Shown here piece after piece: positions 5,458 through 13,647 of a stretch of 43,013 bases of DNA (positions are counted from its first letter, which is position 1; the number at the start of each line of letters is the position of its first letter). The notes under the pieces were generated by a model that was not told the DNA's origin, searched no databases, and saw only the letters and a list, made by a program, of their open reading frames with translations. The position numbers and the translations under genes were made by a program. Source of the DNA: a virus; the IMG/VR virus record IMGVR_UViG_3300021952_000009, positions 1 to 43,013 of that record; one strand, given 5' to 3'.

Positions 5458-7384
5458 AGTAAATAACGCTCAACTGAAACACATCCGGACACCATCCGTC
5501 CCCGAGTTTCCCCGGCTGCCATTCGTCCATGACTCGCTCTTCGAGCTCCTCCCGCTCCGTGTCCATCACACCCTCTTCGAGCGTCAGATCGTCCCGCAAC
5601 TGAAGCAGTTCCTTGTCCGTCAGCGTCTTGATGAGATCCTTGGACGGCATCCAGTGAGGCAGAGCAGGAGCCGCCAGCCATTTCGAAAGCTCGTTCATTT
5701 CTTCGAGGTTCAGATCCTCGTAGTTCGCCAGTGACACCTCTCCGACCGTAAAAAATCTGATCACCTTGGCGTAGATCGTCTCGTAGAACTTTTCATCTTC
5801 CTCAATGATCTCACCCACATCCACGGGAGGCAGGAACGTTTGCATCAACAGCATCAACCGAACAACTAACGGATAGTCCGCTTTGCGCGGCTTCGCGAAG
5901 CGTGCCCTGATCGCGCGTGCATGAGCCTCAAGCCATGCTGATGTGATCAGGTTCTTTCGCAGTTCCGCGGCCCGCTCCTTTTGGGCTTTCTTTGCAGCCC
6001 TGTCATCCTGTTCCCGCTGCTCTGTCGGCGGCTTCGCTGGCGTGACGGTCTCACTTGGAGGCGTGCTGGCCTTCTTCTTTTCTGCTGCCTTTTTCTGGAG
6101 CTTGTCCCAGGCCTCAGCATTCGTCGCCACCTGGATCTTTCCGAGTCGTGGATGATCGACCGTCGTAATGCCGAGTTGCTCCCGCAACTTTTCCGTCAAT
6201 TTGAAATCAACCTGACCCTTTCCCATTGGTCTATAGGCCGCTTCAAACCCGGCTGCCATCGCATCGCTAAAGACCATCTTGCCCGGCCTGATATCCGCTG
6301 CGTCACGGTCGAGAACCTTTAACACAGCCGCAGCAAACCCCGGCACCATGGCATGAGTCGCAATCTCGCGAAGCTGATCCGTGCTCAATCGGTCTGCGTC
6401 GAACCGTTCCCACACTTCATCCGGCAGCGACTTCAGGCGAGTAATGTTTGACAGCGTCGACCGCTCGATCCCGAGCTCCTTCAGCAGTTCCTTTTCCGAT
6501 TTCCCTCGTGCCTTGTAGTCGGCCTGCAGATCCACGTAGGCCGAACATCGTTCACGCAACGTCAGATCACGCCGTTTCGCATTCTCGATCAACACGAGCG
6601 TTCTGGCCGTCAGATCGTCGCAATGCACGAGGCAGACCTTGAGATGTTCCAGTCCCGCCAGTTGAGCCGCCAGAACACGAGTATGCCCCGCAATAAGCTG
6701 CCCGTCTGGTCTGGCCAGACAGGGAATCAACTGCTGATGCTCTTTGAGCGACTTGGCCAACTCCTCCACCCACTCTGGAGTCCTTCTCTCTCTGGTGTCG
6801 TATGGCGACCGATAGAACCATGACACAGGCTTCAACACGATCTCTGTGTCGATCCGGTATTCGATCTCATCTGAAGCGTTCTTGGTTCCTGGTTCTTGGT
6901 TCTTGGTCTTTTTCTTCGTTGCTGGTTTCGTGGCCATGTCGTCAGTTTCCTTCTGAAATGATGGGTCAAACTCTTCCGGATTAAACATGCTCTTTCGCGG
7001 CTTCTGTTCTGGTACCGCATCGCCCGCCGCGTCGATGTCGGCCGTGCTCGTCCTTTCTGACGATGCTGCAGCCTCGTCAGGGCTGGCGAATGTCATTGCC
7101 CTGAATCCACGCTTGTCTTCTGGCCCGAGCCTCACGAACTCCGGAGCCGCTGCGTCGAACGCCTGATAGTCTTCTTCCTGCCACTTGTCCGTGGCGTCGT
7201 CGTCTGCCAGGGGGATTACCCAACGCAGCAAGAGCAGCTTTTGATAACTGCTGAGTACCAACAGATCTTCTGTGGCGACCTCGTAAAAACTGCGAATCAT
7301 TCGCCGTATCGCCTCAACTCGATCACCATCGCTCATGGATTCCGGATCGAGTTCCTTCACGTCATCAAGTCCAATCTCCGACAT
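5456..7384 (-). CDS. ParB-like nuclease/DNA-binding domain protein with extra N-terminal domain
   Basis: This is a 642-residue protein. Residues about 174-300 match the ParB/Sulfiredoxin fold: the IDTEIVLKPVSWFYRSPYDT start, then GQLIAGHTRVLAAQLAG (228-244) with the GxHR core. A ParB-type helix-turn-helix follows (KELLKELGIERSTLSNITRL). Residues 1-149 are a separate helical acidic domain. At 158-169 the peptide KKTKNQEPGTKN is an in-frame heptamer-repeat insertion. Internal M150 has AAGGAA about ten bases upstream and could be a second start, so this may be a fusion of two genes. The C-terminal third is helical (a VRLMLLMQTFLPPVD region). Possible roles are partition or transcription/DNA-protein regulation. 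No ParA is visible. Confidence 0.82.
   Translation of the reverse strand: MSEIGLDDVKELDPESMSDGDRVEAIRRMIRSFYEVATEDLLVLSSYQKLLLLRWVIPLADDDATDKWQEEDYQAFDAAAPEFVRLGPEDKRGFRAMTFASPDEAAASSERTSTADIDAAGDAVPEQKPRKSMFNPEEFDPSFQKETDDMATKPATKKKTKNQEPGTKNASDEIEYRIDTEIVLKPVSWFYRSPYDTRERRTPEWVEELAKSLKEHQQLIPCLARPDGQLIAGHTRVLAAQLAGLEHLKVCLVHCDDLTARTLVLIENAKRRDLTLRERCSAYVDLQADYKARGKSEKELLKELGIERSTLSNITRLKSLPDEVWERFDADRLSTDQLREIATHAMVPGFAAAVLKVLDRDAADIRPGKMVFSDAMAAGFEAAYRPMGKGQVDFKLTEKLREQLGITTVDHPRLGKIQVATNAEAWDKLQKKAAEKKKASTPPSETVTPAKPPTEQREQDDRAAKKAQKERAAELRKNLITSAWLEAHARAIRARFAKPRKADYPLVVRLMLLMQTFLPPVDVGEIIEEDEKFYETIYAKVIRFFTVGEVSLANYEDLNLEEMNELSKWLAAPALPHWMPSKDLIKTLTDKELLQLRDDLTLEEGVMDTEREELEERVMDEWQPGKLGDGWCPDVFQLSVIY
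6879..6908. repeat. Heptamer repeat inside the ParB-like gene
   Basis: TTCTTGG/TTCCTGG units on the plus strand are read on the minus strand as KNQEPGTKN. The insertion keeps the frame and separates the N-terminal domain from the ParB domain. Confidence 0.88.
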
Positions 7385-7397
7385 ATCACCCTACCTT

Positions 7398-7931
7398 TCA
7401 TCTCACGTTCAAAACTGGCATCCGTTCCACGACCGGTTGCTTGTCCGTCAACACTCCACGACGAATGATTCTGAGATGACCTGCTATCGCAGATATCATT
7501 GGCTTTTCTCCCGTTTCCTTTGCGAGTCGATCTGCACAGTCCCTCGCTGCAGATAGATCTCCACTCGAAAACTTATGAGGCTGCGACTCCTCGAATCGAG
7601 TCACCCTGCAACCCACCGGCAATTGCAGTCCGCCGTCAAACACAATTTCCTCAATGATCCACGCGACCGATTTCAACTGTGCAGGCTTGGCTTGCTTCTC
7701 GGCTCGTTTCGCGACCGGATTCACCGCTGGATCGTGCACCGCCTGGCATACCGTGTCTTTCGTGTAGAGCAGGCTGGCAACAACGTCCACCTGGTCATCA
7801 GGCTCGTTTGGACAGACTAATTCCCCGCTGTCGACCCATGCCCGAATCTTGGCCTGTGCCTCTTTGTCCGTCAGGAGGCTTCGCCACTTCACACCGGCAA
7901 CCAGACCGCCCGCAAAGTCTGCAAGTCGCAT
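7398..7931 (-). CDS. Hypothetical protein
   Basis: This is a 177-residue protein with ATG at 7931 and GAGGA eight bases upstream. It starts one base past the stop of the next upstream gene, so the two are probably co-translated. The sequence is mixed alpha/beta (GVKWRSLLTDKEAQAKIRAW and DDQVDVVASLLYTKDTVCQA). I see no catalytic motif, zinc ligands or membrane segment. Its location between a zinc-binding protein and the ParB-like gene puts it in the DNA-metabolism block. No function is proposed. Confidence 0.6.
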   Translation of the reverse strand: MRLADFAGGLVAGVKWRSLLTDKEAQAKIRAWVDSGELVCPNEPDDQVDVVASLLYTKDTVCQAVHDPAVNPVAKRAEKQAKPAQLKSVAWIIEEIVFDGGLQLPVGCRVTRFEESQPHKFSSGDLSAARDCADRLAKETGEKPMISAIAGHLRIIRRGVLTDKQPVVERMPVLNVR

Positions 7932-7932
7932 G

Positions 7933-8463
7933 TCAAATCCTCGCGTCCGCAGTTGCCATTAGAAAACCCCTGACGTTGTGACCGCGAAACAGCAATATTC
8001 CCGCGCTGTCTTCGTGTCGCGTAATCACCTTTGCGTCCAGATCTCCAAGCGTCTTGAGGCGAGCGATGTATCCACTGTCGAACACGGCGCCGCCAAAGGC
8101 TTCGATCTCATCTCCGCTGTAGCAGGTGCCTTCACACACAGGACACGCAGTGCCAACAATCTCCAGTCCGTTGCATTTCTTGCATGAACCCTCGATGTAT
8201 TCGCATTGGCACTGGCATTCACTCCACACGCCCGTGACCCCAAACCCAAAGCAGTTCGTGCACATCGATTGATGCCACTCCGCCTCTACGGGCTGCGTCC
8301 TGAATGCCCTGAATCCTCCGGACTCGAAACAGTCCCACTGCAGCCGCGACACGTCTGGATACCTGCGATCTTCGCCACGGCCTGCTAGTTCCCCAGGGTG
8401 CGAAATGATGATGTGATAGTTACCGGCGTAGACATTTCCTCCGATCGAGACCGGTTTCGTCAT
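7933..8463 (-). CDS. Small protein with DnaJ-like Cys-rich zinc-binding centre
   Basis: This is a 176-residue protein if started at the ATG at 8463. A GTG at 8487 is possible, but its GGAGG is only one base away. The centre holds paired CXXC-type motifs: CTNCFGFG, CQCQCEY, CKKCNG and CPVCEG. The spacing resembles the zinc centre of DnaJ cysteine-rich domains (CxxCxGxG). The rest has no recognised fold. It overlaps the VRR-NUC gene 3' end by 44 bp. Such small phage zinc proteins often bind nucleic acids or act as adaptors. The specific role is unknown. Confidence 0.6.
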   Translation of the reverse strand: MTKPVSIGGNVYAGNYHIIISHPGELAGRGEDRRYPDVSRLQWDCFESGGFRAFRTQPVEAEWHQSMCTNCFGFGVTGVWSECQCQCEYIEGSCKKCNGLEIVGTACPVCEGTCYSGDEIEAFGGAVFDSGYIARLKTLGDLDAKVITRHEDSAGILLFRGHNVRGFLMATADARI

Positions 8464-8956
8464 GTCCCAACGACCACGGTCTGACACGCCTCCACTTTTC
8501 CAGATCCGTTCCCAGTGGCTTCAGCGGCGCGATTCCGTTCCGTAGCACTGCTTTGATTTCTTCCACGTCACTCGGATACCAGACAAACGCTGGCGTCTCG
8601 CACTGCTGGAACTGATCGAGCCATTCAAGTTGCTTTTCAGTTGGCTTGTTGTTTTTGACCTTCAACTCTGCCGCGACCTCGTGGCCTGTCGACGGTCGCA
8701 ACATGTGCAGGTCTGGATAACCTTCCCCGTCGTATGACACCGGCGTAATCCATTGATCTCCGCTGCCCTTAATCGCTGCCCGGACATGGAACACGAACCA
8801 GCCGAAGTAGATCCTGGCCGCATTCGCAACGATTCGCTCGAACTCGCCTTCCAGCATTCCTTTCACGACCGTTGGATGCAGAGACCAATCGAGATACTTG
8901 TCTCCAGCCGCGTAGTCTGGATGTTGCCGAGCGATTTTTATTTCAGCTTCGTTCAT
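8420..8956 (-). CDS. VRR-NUC domain nuclease
   Basis: This protein has 178 residues from the ATG at 8956, chosen for its AGGA ribosome site and its four-base ATGA overlap with the upstream stop. Longer in-frame starts run back over the neighbouring gene. Residues about 35-125 fit a VRR-NUC PD-(D/E)XK nuclease: helix FERIVANAARIYFGW, then GYPDLHML (D82), AAELKVK (E97 and K99) and TEKQLEWL (Q109). Phage VRR-NUC proteins cleave branched DNA or act with replication and recombination factors. It belongs to the replication block with the winged-helix protein at 9399-10421. The metal-binding residues are present, so it is probably active. Confidence 0.85.
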   Translation of the reverse strand: MNEAEIKIARQHPDYAAGDKYLDWSLHPTVVKGMLEGEFERIVANAARIYFGWFVFHVRAAIKGSGDQWITPVSYDGEGYPDLHMLRPSTGHEVAAELKVKNNKPTEKQLEWLDQFQQCETPAFVWYPSDVEEIKAVLRNGIAPLKPLGTDLEKWRRVRPWSLGHDETGLDRRKCLRR

Positions 8957-9399
8957 TCCGTTTTCCTGCTGAGACCTGCGATACAAAGCAATGATCCACC
9001 TGCCCCCTTGACCACCATGGCTTCGTGGCCTCCTACATCCGCGAGTCCATACACCGCTGGTCCCGGCAACATGTACGCAAGCCTTACTAATTCCACTTGA
9101 AACCACGTTGACCTCACCCGCACTGCGAACTCCTGAAGGTCTCCCCCCCACTCCGCGTCCCACACCCTCGGTAACGGCTGATCCACCTTCGCTGACACTA
9201 GCTTGCTAATCGTTTTTTCAACGCGCTGATAAATCTGCACTGGCGGCTTTGACCCAGCCCTCACGTATGGATCGTCAGCGACAAGGAGAATCACCCCCGA
9301 CACCAAGACAACCGAATCTCCGTCCCGTCGCCACATTTGGCCCGGTGCCGTCTCCTTGAACAGACTCCATCGAATCACCTGACGAATCATCTCAACCAT
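8953..9399 (-). CDS. Hypothetical protein
   Basis: This is a 148-residue protein. The ATG at 9399 shares a base with the upstream stop (TGATG) and has GGAG in the 3' end of that gene; a longer start at 9414 lacks a ribosome site. The sequence has a beta-rich N-terminal half (GDSVVLVSGVILLVADDPYV) and a C-terminal hydrophobic stretch (MLPGPAVYGLADVGG). It is coupled at both ends to the replication-protein and VRR-NUC genes. I recognise no family. Confidence 0.6.
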   Translation of the reverse strand: MVEMIRQVIRWSLFKETAPGQMWRRDGDSVVLVSGVILLVADDPYVRAGSKPPVQIYQRVEKTISKLVSAKVDQPLPRVWDAEWGGDLQEFAVRVRSTWFQVELVRLAYMLPGPAVYGLADVGGHEAMVVKGAGGSLLCIAGLSRKTE

Positions 9400-10421
9400 C
9401 ACTCCATCCCCCATGCTTTTTTTAGTCGTGCTTGTGCCTCTGCCACGTTGCTCGATATAGGCACCCTTGGCCGATCTTCCATCGGCGTCGTATCTGCGTC
9501 ATCAAACCTCCTGATGGCCTCGATTGCTCTCCGGATGTGCAACGGGGAACCGAGCCACTTGCGTTGCTTGATCCTCTTCGTGAAATACCCGCCGTGATTC
9601 CGGACGTCCGGCATCTCTGCCACGCAGATCGCCAGCGCGAAAAACCTCACGCGGCAATCAGCTTTCACATAGCCATAATCCAAAGCGTGCTCCCACAGCC
9701 GTTGCACCTGGTTCGCGTCCTTCAGGTGGACAAGACCAACCTCGAACGGCCAGCCGTGGTAGTTGCGTTCCTCTGGCAAATCGACGTTTGCGAAACATGG
9801 TTGTATTGATGGTTGAGAACATGGTTTAAGACATGGTTGAAGACCGCGCGCACGCGATAAATAAGTGTCACCCTCGTTCACCTCCGTCAACTTGTCAGGG
9901 GTTCCCGTCAAGTTGTCAGGGGTTCCTGCGAAGTTGTCAGGGGTTCCCGTCAAGTTGTCAGGGGTTCCGACACCGCTTTCCTTGGTCGACTTTCTTCCTG
10001 ATCTGACCGATTCCGTCCGTTGCGCCTTCCGTGGCGGTTCTTCAACCTTGCTGGCCGTTTGCGGGTTCTCCAACAGGATCTCTTTCACACCCTCCCACCG
10101 AATCGCGTAAAAGCTCGATACGCCTTCCACGCGACGCACCGAGAGCAATCCCCTGACTTCACAGTCCGAGACGATCCGCTCTGTCTGACGCACGCTCAGG
10201 CCCATTCGCTGAGCGATGGTTTCAATCTTCAGTTGCCACTCGCCGCCATCGCGCGTAAAGCTTTCGATGGCGATCAACAACCGCTTCATGACACCGGTTC
10301 GAGCCAGCCGGATATCTCCACCTGCTTCGACCCGGTCGAACCGAGGTATCACCAGATGATCGAGCCAGTCTTGACGCCTGGCCCGATTCCAGTCGAAGTT
10401 CTGTTGAGTTTCCCGAGTCAT
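9399..10421 (-). CDS. Winged-helix protein, replication initiator candidate
   Basis: This is a 340-residue protein. Residues about 55-115 form a helix-turn-helix (LKIETIAQRMGLSVRQTERI with a following wing, GLLSVRRVEGVSSFYAI). This type is common at the N terminus of phage and plasmid replication initiators. A low-complexity linker follows: four copies of GTPDNLT-like heptapeptides (about residues 150-180), then LQPCLKPCSQPSIQPC. The C-terminal half is helical (VQRLWEHALDYGYVKADCRV). The DNA coding the linker contains four 21-bp direct repeats, reminiscent of the origin iterons inside lambda gene O. The start overlaps csrA by four bases and the stop overlaps the next gene. Confidence 0.7.
   Translation of the reverse strand: MTRETQQNFDWNRARRQDWLDHLVIPRFDRVEAGGDIRLARTGVMKRLLIAIESFTRDGGEWQLKIETIAQRMGLSVRQTERIVSDCEVRGLLSVRRVEGVSSFYAIRWEGVKEILLENPQTASKVEEPPRKAQRTESVRSGRKSTKESGVGTPDNLTGTPDNFAGTPDNLTGTPDKLTEVNEGDTYLSRARGLQPCLKPCSQPSIQPCFANVDLPEERNYHGWPFEVGLVHLKDANQVQRLWEHALDYGYVKADCRVRFFALAICVAEMPDVRNHGGYFTKRIKQRKWLGSPLHIRRAIEAIRRFDDADTTPMEDRPRVPISSNVAEAQARLKKAWGME
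9892..9971. repeat. Four 21-bp direct repeats inside the initiator-like gene (iteron or origin candidate)
   Basis: TTGTCAGGGGTTCC begins at 9892, 9913, 9934 and 9955, an exact 21-bp period. The units are read as GTPDNLT, GTPDNFA, GTPDNLT and GTPDKLT on the minus strand. A second set of imperfect ACATGGTTGA-type repeats lies next to it at about 9792-9840. The placement within a replication-initiator candidate resembles lambda ori within gene O. Confidence 0.75.
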
Positions 10422-10615
10422 TCTGTGATTGCTTCCGTGCTCTCTGGCTGGCCTTCTGTCGCCAGATCGATAGCCAACTCTTCTCGCACAATGTTCATCG
10501 TTCGAGGGGCTTCAATGCCCACTCTCACCGCGTTCGGACCGATGCGGACAATCGTGACTGTCACGTCTTCACCGATCAGAATCTTTTCCCCTGGCTTCCT
10601 GCTGAGTACCAACAT
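10418..10615 (-). CDS. csrA: CsrA-family post-transcriptional regulator
   Basis: This is a 65-residue protein that would bind GGA motifs in mRNA leaders and alter translation or stability. It starts MLVLSRKPGEKILIGEDVTV and ends the core with NIVREEL. It keeps the N-terminal MLVLSRK strand and the VREE segment containing the RNA-contacting Arg. Length is typical (60-70). The ATG at 10615 has AAGGA eight bases upstream, and the stop overlaps the winged-helix gene (ATGA). A CsrA homologue in a phage replication operon is unusual: it could remodel host metabolism or time phage translation. No antagonist small RNA was identified. Confidence 0.95.
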   Translation of the reverse strand: MLVLSRKPGEKILIGEDVTVTIVRIGPNAVRVGIEAPRTMNIVREELAIDLATEGQPESTEAITE

Positions 10616-10626
10616 CGTTCATTCCT

Positions 10627-10661
10627 TGAACTAAGAACTACGAACTAAGAACCAAGAACTA
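10627..10661. repeat. Heptamer tandem repeat between cytosine methylase and csrA
   Basis: CTAAGAA, CTACGAA, CTAAGAA and CCAAGAA units occupy the junction between the methylase stop (10659) and the csrA ribosome site. Confidence 0.85.
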
Positions 10662-12971
10662 AACCCCCTTCAACTCCAACTGCCGATTCCGTAGCTGCGG
10701 CCGCTTACCCTTGCTCACCTTCAGGAATCCGCAATTCGCTGACACAAGAGCCGCTGCCAGTTGTGGGCAGACCGAGTTGCCTGCACAGCGGACCTGCTCC
10801 TCTTTGGTGAGAATCCCCGGCTTCATCAGCTTTCCGTCTTTGTTCCGCCGCTCATCGCACCACACCTCAATCTTGTAATTCCGTGGGAACCCCTGAGCGT
10901 TGAACAGTTCTCTGGCCGTGAGCATCCGCATGCCGATGTCAACGATCTGGTATTCCACTTCGTTGACAGTCACGATCCCGAATCGCTCTTTTGTCGTCGC
11001 CGTGTGCAACGGTTCACCGATCCCCTGATGGTTGTGGTGATTCCCGTAGTATTTGGCGAGAAACGCCATGACCGCCGCGTGATGCTGTCCGCCGGCTGTG
11101 ACCGTCTTCGCCGGATAGTCTGGATTCCCCGCACCGCCGCCTGTATTGCTGCCGTACATGTGCGACAGATACGCCGCTGCGACTCCTTGTTGCTGACCTG
11201 TCGTCACCGTTGCCACGGTGGCCCGAGCGTCCCCCGGACCGTGGCCCGTCGTGTTCGTGAACATCGTCTCCGCTTTCACCTCAACAACATTCTGCTGAGT
11301 CCCCCGAGTCGTGATCGTGGACAGTGGCCGCTCTGCGCTGTTGCCGATAACTCCCCCGTTGTGCTGTGCAATGAAGGCCTGAACCAACGCATGACGGTTC
11401 GATGTGTCCTGCGTTCTCAAAGGATCATTCAATTCACCACATCGCCCGACCGTGTCACCCTTGGGCCCGTGGTAAGCGTCCAGCACTGGAGCTACCAATG
11501 CTGACTTGCCACCGCCGCCTCCAGTCACAGTCGGCAATGGTTGCTCGATCGATACGCCGCGTGAGTTCCCGTACTGGCTGTCCAGGATCGGCACAATCGG
11601 CCCATCCGCTGGACGATTGTCCCCTCCGTGTTGTGCGACTGGCGCTACGACTTGGGCCCCGTTGTCTGTCGTCACGATCGTCGGCAACGGAGCTTCCACA
11701 GTTCCGCAGCGAGGTGCTTTCCCAGGAGCTTCCCCGTACCTGGGGACACAGTACGGAGCGATGATTGCGTTCTGATCCTTGTTCGACGCTGTCACTGTGT
11801 GCATTGGCCCGTCTGCTGGACGATTGGCCCCGCCGTGTTGCGCGAATGTCATGACTGGAGCAACAACGCATTTATCGTTTGACGTTGTTACCGTCGTTAC
11901 TGGCTCTTCAGCATGCCAGACATTCTTTCCCCGTCCCGTGGTTTTGCTGTGAGCAGGAGACGCCACGAATGGGGACAACACAGGATCGACCACACCAACC
12001 GCATCACGGCTGCAAGTGACAGTGCTGGCCGGTTGGTCTACCCCATAACCTCGGAACCAATCGCCCCCATGATTTCCGTACACCACGAATGGCTTCGCAC
12101 ACTCTAGGACGTAACGCTTCAGACCAGCAAAGATCCTCTTTAGCGTGTTTGCCTGTAGTGGCCGTTTGACGCCAATCACCTTGGCCTCTGCTGGAGTCAG
12201 GAAGATTGACTGACATGGAATTGACCAGTCGATGACGTCCGATGCTGCCGTTCTCCATGGCAGACGCATTCCCGCAATGACTTCTGCAGATCCTGGCTTT
12301 CCGTGGGTCGGCTCCGGCCAGACGATTGACTCACCATCGAATCGAATGATGACAAACAACCGCTTCCTGATCGTTGGAGACCCATAGTCACACGCTCGTA
12401 ACTCCCTCCACTCCACAACACCGCCAAGAGCCTGCAGACGACGAACCCACTTTCGAAACGTCTTGCCACGACGATCTGGGCAGGGGACGTACCACGGCTC
12501 CCCGGACTGATCAAACACCGGGAACCCGTCCGCCCCGACCTTCTTCACCACCGGGCCCCAATCCTGAAACTCCTCCACATTCTCCAGGATGATGACGCGA
12601 GGCCGTGTCTTGCGAGCCCAGTTGAGTACGACCCATGCGAGTCCGCGAACCTTCTTGCCTGCCCCACGCATCGGCTTCCCGCCGCGCGATTTACTGAAGT
12701 ACGTGCAGTCCGGTGAAAACCACCCCAGACCAACCGGCTTGTTGCGAGTGACCACTAGAGGATCTATCTCGCGGACATCGGTCTTGTAATGACGCGTCAG
12801 CGGATGGTTCGCCGCGTGCATCGCCAGCGCTGCCCCATTGTGATTGACGGCCACATCAGGGGACCTTCCCAACGCCATTTCAATACCGGTCGATGCCCCA
12901 CCTCCACCGGCGAAGCAATCGACGATCATCCACTCGGTAGCCTTGAAGCTGTTGACGTGTCGTTTTCTCAT
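10659..12971 (-). CDS. DNA cytosine-C5 methyltransferase with large internal repeat domain
   Basis: This is a 770-residue enzyme, about twice the usual length. It shows motif I DCFAGGGGASTG (residues 18-29), the catalytic motif IV SPDCTYFS with C89, motif VI ENVEEF (130-135), a motif VIII-like region SPTIRKRLFVI (198-208) and motif X GNSVCPQLAAA near the C terminus. The SPDC form of motif IV is one I associate with a phage subgroup. About residues 299-660 hold roughly ten imperfect 30-36-residue repeats with the theme QHGG..., RPADGP, HTVT, VVAP, inserted where the target-recognition domain should be. It would protect phage DNA or regulate; target unknown. The ATG overlaps the upstream stop by four bases. 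Confidence 0.93.
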   Translation of the reverse strand: MRKRHVNSFKATEWMIVDCFAGGGGASTGIEMALGRSPDVAVNHNGAALAMHAANHPLTRHYKTDVREIDPLVVTRNKPVGLGWFSPDCTYFSKSRGGKPMRGAGKKVRGLAWVVLNWARKTRPRVIILENVEEFQDWGPVVKKVGADGFPVFDQSGEPWYVPCPDRRGKTFRKWVRRLQALGGVVEWRELRACDYGSPTIRKRLFVIIRFDGESIVWPEPTHGKPGSAEVIAGMRLPWRTAASDVIDWSIPCQSIFLTPAEAKVIGVKRPLQANTLKRIFAGLKRYVLECAKPFVVYGNHGGDWFRGYGVDQPASTVTCSRDAVGVVDPVLSPFVASPAHSKTTGRGKNVWHAEEPVTTVTTSNDKCVVAPVMTFAQHGGANRPADGPMHTVTASNKDQNAIIAPYCVPRYGEAPGKAPRCGTVEAPLPTIVTTDNGAQVVAPVAQHGGDNRPADGPIVPILDSQYGNSRGVSIEQPLPTVTGGGGGKSALVAPVLDAYHGPKGDTVGRCGELNDPLRTQDTSNRHALVQAFIAQHNGGVIGNSAERPLSTITTRGTQQNVVEVKAETMFTNTTGHGPGDARATVATVTTGQQQGVAAAYLSHMYGSNTGGGAGNPDYPAKTVTAGGQHHAAVMAFLAKYYGNHHNHQGIGEPLHTATTKERFGIVTVNEVEYQIVDIGMRMLTARELFNAQGFPRNYKIEVWCDERRNKDGKLMKPGILTKEEQVRCAGNSVCPQLAAALVSANCGFLKVSKGKRPQLRNRQLELKGV
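10991..12077. repeat. Coding repeat array in the cytosine methylase target-recognition region
   Basis: About ten degenerate repeats of around 100-110 bp encode units such as QHGGANRPADGPMHTVT, QHGGDNRPADGPIVPI and QHNGGVIGNSAERPLSTIT. They are diverged at DNA level except for blocks such as GGCCCGTCTGCTGGACGATT near 11810 and a similar block near 11602. Confidence 0.75.
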
Positions 12972-13183
12972 TCGTCCCCCGAGCCTCCATACGCTTCAGG
13001 ATCTTCCAACTCCTTATCGATCACAGCCCGGTTGTGATCGATGTACGCCTGAACTCGCGGCCACTTACTGAGCCAGTCCTGTTCGCTCAGCCAATCCAGA
13101 TACTCCGCTGGCACATCCTTCATTGGCTTACCTTCGTGCTTGCCAAACGGCATCTTGTCTTTGTCTGCCAACGGCTTTGCCAT
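12968..13183 (-). CDS. Small FGK-motif protein (DUF3820-like)
   Basis: This is a 71-residue protein from the ATG at 13183, set by GGGAG six bases upstream; the longer frame runs into the heptamer repeat. The core MPFGKHEGKPMKDVPAEYLD followed by WLSEQDWLSKWP fits the small family known as DUF3820, in which FGKHKGK and a following tryptophan-rich helix are hallmarks. That family often accompanies or is fused to exonuclease or DNA-processing proteins. The stop overlaps the cytosine methylase start by four bases. Confidence 0.75.
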   Translation of the reverse strand: MAKPLADKDKMPFGKHEGKPMKDVPAEYLDWLSEQDWLSKWPRVQAYIDHNRAVIDKELEDPEAYGGSGDE

Positions 13184-13198
13184 GGTCTCCCTTCCAAT

Positions 13199-13244
13199 CA
13201 CCAAGAACCAATCACCAAGAACCAATCAGCAAGAACTAAGAACC
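13199..13244. repeat. Heptamer tandem repeat, degenerate
   Basis: CCAAGAA and CCAATCA-type units alternate (CACCAAGAACCAATCACC). They fill the junction between two genes and extend about 9 bp into the 3' end of the upstream gene. Confidence 0.85.
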
Positions 13245-13631
13245 TGCTTTTTGCGCCGTCCGCATTGCCTTTCCGTCGATTCGGCGATAGCTGACTGGAT
13301 CTTTAACGACCCAAAACGTCGGACGCAGTCGATGACGATCAAGCCATTCCGCCATGACGTTGCGTACAGCGGCTTCAAGCTCCTCGCGCTGCTCCTTCGT
13401 CGACCGATCCCAGGAGTCAGCACAGTCCATGCTGTACTCATCCTGGCTGGAGACATGTTCCAGCCAATCCGCCGCTTCCCACCAATCTTCAGGCTGAACC
13501 GGTTCCGAATCCTCTCCGACCCAGAACTCTTCACCGTCACTCACGAGAGTCAGAGCAAAAGCCACCGCGTCTGCTTCTGTTTCGAAGTCACCCTCGTATC
13601 GTTCTTCATTCGTCGAATATGACCACGTCAC
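13236..13631 (-). CDS. Hypothetical acidic phage protein
   Basis: This is a 131-residue protein from the GTG at 13631, selected because GGAGG lies six bases upstream; upstream in-frame codons belong to the heptamer repeat. The N terminus reads TWSYSTNEERYEGDFETEAD. The middle is rich in W, E and D (VQPEDWWEAADWLEHVSSQD) and the C terminus is basic (WLDRHRLRPTFWVVKDPV). I recognise it only as a type of small phage early protein and propose no function. Confidence 0.65.
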   Translation of the reverse strand: MTWSYSTNEERYEGDFETEADAVAFALTLVSDGEEFWVGEDSEPVQPEDWWEAADWLEHVSSQDEYSMDCADSWDRSTKEQREELEAAVRNVMAEWLDRHRLRPTFWVVKDPVSYRRIDGKAMRTAQKAGS

Positions 13632-13647
13632 GATTTGCCTCCACCAA

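Noticed and set aside
10991-12077. Repeat array in the methylase considered as CRISPR or non-coding repeat
   Set aside because: The repeats are protein-level, diverged in DNA and inside an intact reading frame flanked by conserved methylase motifs.
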